From: Salisapilia sapeloensis
Lineage: Eukaryota > Oomycota > Peronosporomycetes > Peronosporales > Salisapiliaceae
NCBI GenBank assembly: GCA_023334545.1
Contig: JAADVB010000043.1
Location: 1-64,000, forward strand
Direction: 5' to 3'
DNA: 64,000 nt
How positions within the stretch are numbered: the first letter of the stretch is position 1; every line of letters starts with the position of its first letter. Shown piece after piece: positions 21,373 to 32,424 of this stretch. The translations under genes and the position numbers were made by a program. The notes beneath the pieces were generated by a model. The model saw nothing but the letters and a program-made list of their open reading frames with translations. It ran no database searches and was not told the origin of the DNA.

Positions 21373-22626
21373 GGGTCGTCAGCGAAATGGAAAGTCTTCC
21401 GCGCTGCGCAGATGTAAGACTGACCACCTTTATGTGGCGAGGTTGCGAAGTGAAACACTTCTTGTTCTACCGGCTGGTTTCGAAAGGGTAGGGCTCGGAA
21501 GGACAGAGCAGTTTACAGGGAGCCAAGTTTCGTTCCAACGAGATGATCGACCTTGTATCCGCCGTTTCTTTGCATTACATGTGCAGACTTTTCCCTACGT
21601 TTTCGATAAGTATGCCGTGCCGTGAGAACATGGGCCTCATATGGACAAAAGTGCTGGCTGATCTCGCTGCTTTGACGCTGGTGCAAGTTTCCATACCGAC
21701 CGAACGGGAGCGAGCATTCGAAAGATTACTTCATGGATGCACCCTGCATTCAAGCCAGGATCATCTGATTACTTTCCTCACGCACTTGCCCTAGGATGTG
21801 ATCTCTCTTCGAGCGTAGCTGTTCATTTGCTTTCACGTCCAATACGATAGCATGACATCGATCCTGTCGTGCGTAAGGTCCACGTCGAAAACAAATCGAA
21901 CAAACATAGCAAGGTCATCATGTTGGATTCACAGGCTGCACTGGTTTATGAATGGAGCAGTATTGACAGATGCAGCTGCGTTTCCCTCGTTACGAGGCAT
22001 TCGCTGGCATTATCCTGTCTGAACCTGCTCTAACGCCTTGCGACCTCCGCATTATGACTAGGCTCGCGGTACTAGGAGCATCCAGTGTCTATATCTTTAC
22101 AAGGCAAAGGGATTAAATTCTCGGCAGAATTTACAGATACTGACGGACCATGATCAGTGGTATTGATGAAAATTTTGCTCAACTCATTGACCGTCGTCAA
22201 CAAACTGGCGTTTATTGTTTCTGTCGATGGGTACCGATCCCATCTGCACTAGTTTTCGTTGCTACGAAGGTAGACGTAGACACTAGTGTCCTTGTGAACC
22301 ACCCTGACATCCATGGACTTCATCGTATAAGGCATGATCATTATCCGTAGCTACAACTGGGCGTCGACTGCACTACGTTCTTAAAGATACATGTATACGT
22401 GTTTGACATGTACAAGCACGCTCCATTCGTTTTATCTCGCTCGTCATTGCAATCGTTCTTGTTTCATAGTACAAGGAATAGCTCTTGTACTTGGTAGCAA
22501 CTTTCCTTGTCTCTTTCTGTTCTTTAAAATTCGTGGCAATGTCGAGCAGAATTACTGAAAATGGCGCACCAAGCTCTAGTCCATAACGTAATTCACCAGT
22601 GACCGACAAAGCACTTGTTCATCCCG
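21373..22626. other. Intergenic, no gene recognised
   Basis: The 1.25 kb between the zinc-finger array gene and the candidate secreted-protein gene holds only short open frames with no start, motif or splice support. The last 50 nt before 22627 may be the 5' UTR of the next gene. Confidence 0.5.
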
Positions 22627-23217
22627 ATGAAGTTTAACATTGCTGTTTCGCTCCTCTGGCTTTGCGCCATCTTCGCCCGTGTTGACTTGGCTGATTCTGC
22701 AATCTACGTTGTCCCTCTCCGCTCTGAAAGCACTGGCGACACACACGGTATGAATCATCACCGTGCAATGGCTACTTGGCGACTAATCTTATGGCATGTA
22801 GATTCAAACCAAGGGATCTTTGGTTGGATCCGCAAAAACACCCCATTCATTATTAAAAATGTTGTAGTGCCGATCCTTAATCAAGCGAGAGTAGCTCCAC
22901 TGGTTGGTAGCCATACAAATCCACCACCCAAACCGCGCCTTTTTGGCCCAACTTAGGCTCCAAATACTGACACGATGAGTGATCAAGATACGCCAAATAC
23001 GCTTGGACCAGCAAATGTAGCAACATCCCCAACTCGTCGCTTACTTCGCAGACTTATGCCCCTACTTGCTGGTAGTGAATTGTGCGGTATCCGTCTAAGT
23101 CAAACCCAAGACCCACGTCTCTCGGATCTACTTTCTACTCCGAGTATCGACACTAAGGCTGATTTGGGTTTTAAGGGTATGCTTAAACAAATCGCTGTAG
23201 GAGGAAAATGCCCTTAG
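22627..23217 (+). CDS. Candidate small secreted protein, two predicted introns
   Basis: The ATG at 22627 opens a clear signal peptide (MKFNIAVSLLWLCAIFARVD..., cut likely near residue 22). Without splicing, a TAG at 22954-22956 ends the frame after 109 residues, yet the same frame then runs open to 23217. Two GT..AG introns fit: 22748-22801 (54 nt, GTATGA, GACTAAT branch-like, ATGTAG) and 22891-22956 (66 nt, GTAGCT, pyrimidine-rich end, ACTTAG). Removing both gives 156 residues and deletes the TAG. The mature protein is basic, with a TRRLLRRLMPLL stretch but no clear RXLR/EER tandem. It may be an apoplastic or effector-like secreted protein; no family was recognised. Alternatively it is a gene newly broken by the TAG. 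Confidence 0.5.
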
Positions 23218-23693
23218 TCGCCTCGCAGAGCTCCACCTGCACTTGGTCGTCGCAGACGTCGAAATTCGAGCTAGTCGTAAAAGTGCTTAGCACTCCCGAA
23301 ACAAAGTAACGTTTTTCAAATGAAAGCCGATTTGAGTTCATGTATAGGCGTACTATGTCAATGCATATAAGAGAGCTTCGTCTAGTACATATCGAATCAT
23401 CCTACTAGCTCAATATAAATCTATAAACATGGTACGATAGTCATCCACACTTGCTCTACCCTATTCTCCACCACACCACTGCCAACCAAGCCATTTTTTA
23501 TTATCATCAACATCTGCAGCAATGCTAGTATTCTTCGCTTGTTTAGCTGATACAAAATAAGTTTATAGCTACATCAATCTCATCTCAGACATCTCTTGAC
23601 AGTGTAAATCTGGTTTTGTTCTCATTGACCGTATTTTATTGAGACGCATTTGTCCCACTGGACGAGTACCTTCCGACACACTAAATCGATTCG
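23218..23693. other. Intergenic upstream of the DEAD-box gene
   Basis: The frame of the preceding gene reopens after its stop for some 18 Arg-rich codons, and a 41-nt GTATGC..CTTAG interval could add a different C-terminus; neither is supported strongly. The remainder is AT-rich and holds the promoter and 5' UTR of the helicase gene. Confidence 0.35.
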
Positions 23694-25937
23694 ATGGCGC
23701 CGACGACGGAGAAGGAGAACGTGCGTGAGCGTGCGGAGATTGAAGAGCTAGAGCGTCGTATCGCAGAAGAAACGCCTGCGAGAGGCTCCCAGCTACAGGA
23801 TGCCACTTCATTTGATGCACTTCCGCTCTCTCGCGTCTCGAAACTCGGTATGTCGTCTATCTCATGACCTCCAACCATTGTCTTCATCCACTCACGACGC
23901 ATGCTCTAGGTCTAAACAAATGTAAATTTACCAAGCCTACACGTATCCAAATCGGAGCTATCCCACATGCACTCGCAGGGTATTTTTATCTCTTTCCTGA
24001 CCTCTTCTTCCGCCAACTAACATGCTTTATCCATTGTCTAGACGCGATATATTGGCAGCAGCCAAGACTGGGTCGGGTAAAACCCTCGGTAAGACCTTTG
24101 CTCTATTTCACCAATGACAATTGTACTAAATATATCGTGGCTAGCCTTCCTACTGCCGGTATTGGAGAAACTGTATCGTGCTCGATGGGACATTGAAGAC
24201 GGTCTCGGTGCGCTCGTGATTTCCCCCACTCGTGAACTCGCGCTTCAGATATTCGAAGTCCTGCGCACAGTTGGCAAAGGCCACTCGTTCTCTGCTGGCT
24301 TGGTCATCGGTGGTAAAAATTTCAAGGAAGAGCAGCTTCGCATGGTTCGAATGAACTTGCTCGTGTGTACGCCTGGCCGTCTCCTCCAGCACTTCCAACA
24401 GACTCCAAATTTCGAAACCAGTAACCTCCAGCTTCTCGTGCTGGATGAAGCAGATCGTATTCTAGACATGGGTTTCCAAACCCAACTACGTGACATCCTG
24501 TCCTACCTTCCGCCCGACCGCCAGACGATGCTCTTCTCCGCGACTCAGACCAAGTCTATCAAGGACCTCGCGGCCTTGAGTCTTCGAGAACCAGAGTACA
24601 TTGCTGTGCACGAACAGTCGACACAAGCGACTCCGAGCGGTCTCATCCAGAACTACGTCGTGTGTGATTTGGATAAGAAGCTCGACGTTCTCTTTTCCTT
24701 TATCAAGTCCCACTTGAAGCAGAAGACGATCGTCTTTTTGTCCACTTGTCGGCAAGTCCGTTTCGTCCACCAAGCTTTCTGTCGTCTCCAACCTGGTGTA
24801 CCGTTGATTGCTTTGCATGGCAAGTACAAACAAGATAAACGCGTACAGGTGTACTATGACTTTCTGAATAAACCTGCGGCCGTCTTGTTCTGCACGGACA
24901 TTGCTGCGAGAGGTCTCGACTTCCCCAAGGTCGATTGGGTCTTCCAGCTCGACTGTCCAGAAGATGGAGCGTCTTACATCCATCGCGTCGGTCGAACAGC
25001 TCGATATAACAAGCAAGGCAAGGCTTTGTTGTGTCTTACGCCGAGTGAGAAGGATGGGATGCTGCAGGAGCTGGAGAAAACCAAGGTTCCGATTCAGCAT
25101 CTGAAGATGAACCCAGCGAAAGCCATGAGCTGTCGAGAGAAGATCACGTCCGTTGTAGCAAGCGACAAGGATATCAAGGCGTTGGCACAGAAAGCGTTTA
25201 TGTCATACGTCCGAAGTGTTTGTCTGCAGCCGAAGAAGGAGGTCTTTGACGTTTCTCAGCTACCGCTAGATGACTTTGCGCAAAGCCTTGGACTCATGGG
25301 TGCACCACGCATGCCATTCTTGGAAAAGATGCAGTCGAAAGGTCATGAAGAGCTACGAAAGGAGCTGCGTGGCAAGAAGAATGTGAATCGGAAGCTGCAA
25401 CAGCTCAAGGACAAGATCAAGAAGAAGAAGGAGGTCAAGCCGGAGGAACCGGAGGAAGAGGACTTGATGGTCGTCAAGCGGACGCATCGGTGGGACGAAG
25501 ACGTGCCAGAAGCACCTGCACCGGTGAAGAAGAAGCGGAAGATTGACACGGATCCTGTGAATGTCAACAAGGTCGTGTTCGACGACGATGGCAAGCAGGT
25601 CAAACTACTAGAACGACTGTCTGCGAGAGATGCAGATGATGATGAGGATGTGGAAGAGAGCTCGAACCGATTCACGGCACAAGTGGCCGAGAGACTACGT
25701 GCAAAGGAGAAGGAAGATCGGGAACTTGAACGCGAACGAGTCCGAGCGAAGCATCAGAAGAAGCGGATGAAGCAAAAGGGAGATAAGGCAGAGGAAAGCG
25801 ACGACGAAGGTGTCGTCCTTGGCGGAGGTAGTAGCGATAGTGGCGATAGCGAAGGCGATGATAGCGAAAGTGACAGTAACGAAGAGGAAGAGGAAGACCA
25901 GGAAGAGATGGCACTGCAGATGCTACAGGGGCAATAG
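23694..25937 (+). CDS. DBP4: DEAD-box RNA helicase, Dbp4/DDX10 type
   Basis: Four exons: 23694-23847, 23910-23979, 24042-24088 and 24145-25937, 687 residues. Introns are 62, 62 and 56 nt and preserve all helicase motifs across the junctions. The Q motif (FTKPTRIQ), Walker A (AAKTGSGKT, about residues 82-90), PTRELALQ, TPGRLL, DEAD (about 190), SAT (about 221) and HRVGRTAR (about 369) are intact. After the core comes a Lys-rich region with CKFTK/KEVFDVSQLPL-type features typical of the Dbp4 branch, then acidic low-complexity runs (SDDEG, DSGDSEGDDSESDSNEEEEE). Dbp4/DDX10 works in early 18S rRNA processing in the nucleolus. Assignment to this branch rests on the C-terminal layout and is inferred. 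Confidence 0.92.
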
Positions 25938-26710
<773 letters not shown>

Positions 26711-26913
26711 GCTTTTTTTGCTGCATGTGTGGGAAGAAAAGAACGGATTTCGTAGTTGTAGAACCATTTCGCACGAACACTAAAGTCATGACCTTCACGC
26801 GTGACTTCTCGAAAATTGAGATTTTTTTACTAGTATGCCTTGTGTTTCTCTCTGTGCTGCGTTCGAGGCGGAAGGATCTCTGTATATCTATCAACCCACC
26901 ATTCAAATTCAAC

Positions 26914-28566
26914 ATGGCGACGGAAGACGCATGCTCGTGGTGCGAAGAGGCCGAGTGGATCCTCTCATGCGCAATGTGCGACCCGAGACGTCCGCCCAAG
27001 AAGCTTTGTGCTCATTGCACAACGCTGTGGCATGCTCGTGGTTACGCGAAGCAGCACACGCTCATCACAAAGGACGGGGTCGAGCGAACGTACGAAAGGT
27101 GGGCAGAGGGAGAGTCGTTAAACGAGCAAGAAGAGGCAGTGGCGGACGAAGGTGAGCCAGGGAGGAAGCTTTCCCTCGGCGAACTGCTCGCCAACTTCTC
27201 AGAAGATGAGGAAGAGATGGAAAAGCTCATGGAGCACGTCCAAGGCGCGATCGCGATCGTGGATGCCATTTGCTGCGTCAAGTTTGCCAAGTGTAAACAA
27301 CCCGAGTGCCTGACCGTGGTTGATCATATTAGCCATTTAAACCAGGATCGGCCGTGTCAAGAAGAAGGGTGTAGACAAATTGGCGAGTACTTGGATCACG
27401 AGAAGAACTGTATCCACGATTATTGTCACTTTTGCGTTCGAGGTGCGTACTATCTAAATGTATGGAAGGAGCAGCTCGTCATCTCTTTTGTATCTAGTCA
27501 AGCAGCGCAGGCACTCGGCTACGAATGCAGCCTTGGATCACGTGATCTCTGAATTGAAGACTTCCCTACGCGTCGCTAGTGGCGATGCGGATAAAAATTT
27601 TAGGCAGCAGCAATTGTCCAACATTCGACGTCGACAGACAAAGCACGAGGAAGCGATGGAGCGTTTGAACCGAGTAGTGCGTGAAGCCCACTGGCCTATA
27701 TTTAACTTTCCAGCCTTTCAATGGCATTTCGATCAGCCGTATGTCAAGGTAGTATGCATTATGGTCTGCAAGCAATGAAGCTTATCCTCAAGATAGAGAG
27801 AGGTCGTGGAAGAAGATCAGCCGCAACAAGAGCCTTCCTATAAGTACACGAGTACGACCTCCTTTAATGGTATTTTTATCTTAATGCTAAAGTTTGTATA
27901 GATGAGACTGAAGCGAAGGAAGAGATAGATTTTGGATCTGCCGAGGATCGAATCCGGGACCTGATCAGTCATCGAAGTCAGTCGGATGAAGCACAGCAGG
28001 AGTTTGAGCAAGTATTACGCACTGGCTTAGCGATTGTTGACTCGACATTCTGTTCCCATGCCAAGGCGAGTCGATGCCGACTGGATTGCCATCAGTATCT
28101 AGAGCACATGCAGCATCATCTAGACCTGAATGTCTGTCACCATCCAACATGTGCTTCTGTCGAGTATCATTTCCGTCACATCACGTCCTGTAAAGCTGCT
28201 GAACAAGAGGACGACTGTGAATACTGTCTCAAGATTACCGAACGGGAGTACGTGCGTGCGGTAGAACAGATGACGCGAGAGCATCCAGCGGCAAGAGCAC
28301 GCGTGCAAGGCATTATGGATCAGATGAAAACGTCGATGGAAGAGGATACGCCACAAGAGCATGAGATTGCCATGATCCAATTACAGGATGAACTGGATCA
28401 AGTTACGACGAATAAACGTGAGTTGGAGGAGAAACTGGAGGAAGCAAAACAGAATTTACGCTTGTCGCGAGATAAGATGAAGAAGACACAACAGACTCAT
28501 GGCAGGTGGAAGACGAGTAGCATAGCGGTCCCACCACACTTTGTGGAAGTAAAGAGCAAGAAATAG
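26914..28566 (+). CDS. B-box plus double TAZ-like zinc-finger protein
   Basis: Four exons: 26914-27442, 27498-27748, 27797-27851 and 27902-28566, about 499 residues. The introns are 55, 48 and 50 nt; the third could alternatively be only 32 nt (donor at 27870), which adds six residues. An N-terminal Cys/His cluster (about residues 5-50: CSWC, CAMC, CAHC, WHARGYAKQH) fits a B-box. Two Cys/His modules follow, at about 110-180 and 320-395. Each starts AIVD and then has spaced C, CxxxC/H and HxxxC pairs like the TAZ finger of CBP/p300 and plant BT proteins. The C-terminus is a long coiled coil (about 430-490). The role is probably scaffolding or protein binding; no enzyme domain is seen. Confidence 0.75.
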
Positions 28567-28742
28567 CACGTTTCTAGGTCGAGTCTAGCTTTTGTACCGC
28601 ATGTACCGTGAATGTACCACATGAGGTCGTTACGACGACAGAGCGCGAGTTCTTGGCCTCTGCTGCGAGTACCGTACAAGCGTAAGCTCATCATTTAATC
28701 GACCTCGTTGCACGGCAGAGTGATACAAGAGACGACTGTAGC

Positions 28743-31700
28743 ATGGTTGATAGTGGGCGTTCACGACTACCGCCTCAATCGGTCCCAGAAGATGAAGAGC
28801 TGTCCGAGTCGATCATTCGACCTATGCACCGCCGCAGTTCATCTGCAGGAGACACGGGAGGTATGGTAGGATTGTCTGGTCGTAGTTACAACGGCAGTCT
28901 GGAACGTGGCGATTTGGCAAGTGCTTTGGCACTCGAGTCTGGGCGACCGACGGCAGGCAGCGATGCTTGGTCCAGTGCCTATAGCGAACCCAGCAGGAGT
29001 AGCAACACAAGTGGACTTGGATACCGACCGTCGGATCGATCATGTATGCCAGTATTCTTGCATTAATAATTAATAGCTATGATTAATCGCTTGGATATTG
29101 TAGCGGTGCTATCCACCAGTCCTCCATTGCCCGAGGATAGCACAGTGACAGCAGAAGATGTGATTCGTGAGAGCATGGCTAGTAGTCGTAGCACAGCGTT
29201 ATATGCCGATCAGATGGACTTAACTCTAACTCGTCGGTCGGATGCGCTGTCCATGTCCATGTCCGGTCGATCCGACAGCTTCGCCTTCTCCTTTTCAAGC
29301 CGAGGAACCTTTCGGCGCAGTACATTGTCCGAGCAGACTTTTCGAGAATCAGAGCTCTTTGAACCCGAGCGTGAACTCTCCGATGAAGACCTGAGTAATG
29401 TCCTAAAGGCTCGGACAGGTGATAGTAAGCTCTTAGAAGTCACGAGTATTAAGGAAGAGGATGAAGAGGCTGTCAAGTATGAGAACGCTAAGAGTCGATG
29501 GGCGCAGCACGTGAAGCTCAAAGCCCAAAACTTTCTCTACAGCACCATGTCCGGGAAAACTCCGTCACCACCAACAAAGGCACACGATGCACCTGTGGCA
29601 GCTTCACCGGAGGCTCAGGAATGGGCTGAGAAACAAAAAGCGATCTTGTCCAAGAGTGGTGAGACGGGCGGATTCGACCTACCGATTCCTTTCGCAGGTA
29701 AGAATGTCGTTGGGATGGCCAAGTTCCAAAAGTGGAATCGATGGATGCACGATCAGTATCAGAGTAACATTGGCAAAGTCGTCCAGCGAGCTTTTAAAGA
29801 CGAGATTCAGATCGGAGGTGAGAAGATAGATCCTAAGGTCCTCATCGCGATTGAAGAAGTCGTAAAGAACCCACGGATGATGCGATACTATGCTGCTTGG
29901 TTGCAGACGACGCACGATGAGAGCAAGCTCTTTTTCCTCGCGTCCTTTGAAGAGTACAGGCAGTTCTGGTGCACCTTACGATCAAACTATCAGGAGCAAG
30001 ATGCATCCGTCGCATCATCTCGAAGTGGCGTCCACTTTTCCAAAGATGATGCGCTCCTCGTACGTAGCTTTGGTGTGAAAATCGCACAAAAGTACTTGAC
30101 CAAGTCTGCTCCTTTCCACATTGGCTTCGATCTCGTGAACTCGGACGTGTTACGAGCCATTAAGCGCGACTTGGCAACAGGCGGAGACCCGTCTTTACGT
30201 GCGTTCGATCGTGTCGCGACAAAGGTGAAGCGTGAGATGATGGAAACGTTTTCTCAGTTCCGTACTTCGGAGCTGTATGCCGAGATGCTGAGCTCGATCG
30301 ATCGAGAGGTGATTTGTCTAGAAGACATGCTGATGAACCAACGACTAGCGCACTTCTTCTGGGTCTTCCTCTTCCAACATGACTACCATCGAGAGCTTGC
30401 GCTTTGGGTCGAGATCGAGTACGACTTCAAGCCTGCCTACCGACAGTACATGACGCTGCTCAAGTCATCCAACAGACGAAAGGACCAGTATGAACAAGCT
30501 GCGTACTTGTGTCGAAAGCTCTTGCGGTACATATCTGCAAAATACTATCCTGGTGACGACGACATGAAGCGACTGGACAAGTCGCTCTCGACGTCTTGTG
30601 CGAAATTGCAGAAGGAGCAGGACGACATCTTGGCTCGCTTCAGTCTCATCCACTTGGAGCTGTACCAGCGTTTCATAACTAGTCGAGCGTATGCCGAGTT
30701 TGCTTTGTATAAAACACCTAGTGCAGACCAGGATGAGTCTATTGATGATCCCATGCGCCTCTCGCAGCTACTACTAGAGTACGGTCTACGTGCCCATCAC
30801 TGGCCAGATGCGTCTCGAGAGAACTTGAAGAAGCGATCGTTGGAAGTGCTGCATACTGCCAGAGGGTATGAAGCCCTTTGTGGCGTGCTGACGTTTGAAG
30901 GGATCCTCGTGCAGGACAAGATCGAGTTGAAACTTCGACAGCATCCGTTGGCACATGACCCTTCGCCGTTGACGATAGACAAGTCGATTAAAAAGTTCCT
31001 CGTTCCATGGAGTGAGGAAGAGGAAGTAGTGCTCCAAGCACCTAGTTGTCCACCTCCTTTAGCGTTTAACTTTCGCATGGGCGACGGATCTGACGATATG
31101 TTTGCTGCGACTGTTGTCATGTACAAACCAGCGCCGTTGCTGACGAAAGCACAGATGGAGAATGAAAAATTAGACCCGGAGAAAGGAAGTAGATGGATAC
31201 CGTATGGAGTCTGTATGATCTCCAAGTTTCCACTGGTAGAACTACTTCGGGAACGTGTTGCAGAAGCGTATGAATTCATTTTGGAGCTAGAGACGATTGC
31301 TGCTACGAAAGAGCAGAAAGGAAGTGGACCGGGAAGCTATCCGAACTTTATACTGGAGTCAAGTACCGAACCGTTCCGACTGGACAAGAAGCTTGTGTCG
31401 AAACTGTCGAGGTCTGTGTCAGCGGATAGTATCTCTCGCTTCCATCAGGCCACACCTGTGGCATTGGCGTCTGCTTCTCCTCAGTCGTGTATGTCGTTGC
31501 AGACATCGACGTCGATGCTCACGACGCTCCCGAGACTCGACTACTCCATCCGACTCTTGTTCGATTCGCTCGACGTACCTACTGTTCTCACTGCCTTTAC
31601 GTCCATTCTTCTTGAAAGTCGTGTACTTATCATTTCGTCCTACTACTCAGTCGTGATGAAAGTATGCGAGACATTGCGAGCACTCGTCTATCCTCTTCTG

Positions 31701-32306
31701 TGGCCACACGTCTTCCTGCCTATGCTTCCTAAAGAGCTTTTGCAGTACCTCGAATGCCCTACACCATTCATTATTGGTGTTGCAAGAGGTTTGTTGGATG
31801 AAGAGACAATGGACGATGTCTTGAACGATGACGTCGTGGTGCTGGATCTTGACAAGGGACGAATTGTGTCTGGAGAGATGCCATGCCCACTACCTACTTC
31901 CGTCCAGGACGTACTGAAAGAGTCACTGTTTGAATGTCTCAAGCCGAACGTGAGCAAAAGCGATCATGTGTTTGCCGATCACTTTCCAACTAAGCCTCAT
32001 GCGTTCCCTGAAATTGCCGTCCGTAGACTCTTCTACCGAGCCGTAAGATCTCTTATCGGCGAGTATGGTTATTACAGATATGTCTGGACGGACGAGTACT
32101 CAAAGCAGCGGACAGTCTTCTTTGATGAAGCGAGCTACCTCGCAGCATCTCCTGTTGATATGCGTGACTTTCGAACGTTATTCATTGCAACACAGGCTTT
32201 CAGTGAGTACATTGTGTCGTATTACGGCTTTGAAGATGAAATCGCGACCGTGAGGCGAGTAGAAAAGCGTTCGAGTAGTTCAGGTGCGAGTCCGAAACGT
32301 ACTTGA
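28743..32306 (+). CDS. RGS-RGS-DENN fusion protein
   Basis: Two exons: 28743-29043 and 29104-32306 (intron 60 nt, GTATGC..TTGTAG), 1167 residues. The first 330 residues are Ser-rich and disordered. Two helical bundles follow with RGS-like spacing: about 345-500 (NPRMMRYYAAWLQ..., then a KYLTKSAPF segment and SELYAEMLSSI end) and about 500-645 (starting EDMLMNQRLAHFF, with HRELALWVEIEYDF, ending TSRAYAEFALY). A DENN module fills the C-terminal part: uDENN at about 755-830, cDENN at about 910-1010 (LLFDSLDVPTVLTAFTSILL, LWPHVFLPMLPKELLQYL) and dDENN at about 1065-1150. DENN proteins are exchange factors for Rab GTPases; RGS domains switch off G-alpha or act as binding modules. The RGS calls are by pattern and less sure than DENN. 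Confidence 0.85.
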
Positions 32307-32424
32307 GGTACGAGTAGCGCGTACGTTGGTTAGAATGGTACATGTGCATTGTTTGACGTGCCAGAAAGATAAAGAGAAATACGTTTGATCGATGTTCGTT
32401 GTTGGATTTACTCGATCTATCGTG

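Noticed and set aside
22975..23217. A separate gene starting at the ATG 22975
   Set aside because: Its frame is the same as that of the signal-peptide frame just upstream and only 18 nt past the TAG; one spliced gene is the simpler reading.
27870..27901. A 32-nt intron in the B-box/TAZ-like gene
   Set aside because: It would keep the frame, but is shorter than every other intron here (48-78 nt); the 50-nt option with donor at 27852 also keeps the frame and was preferred.
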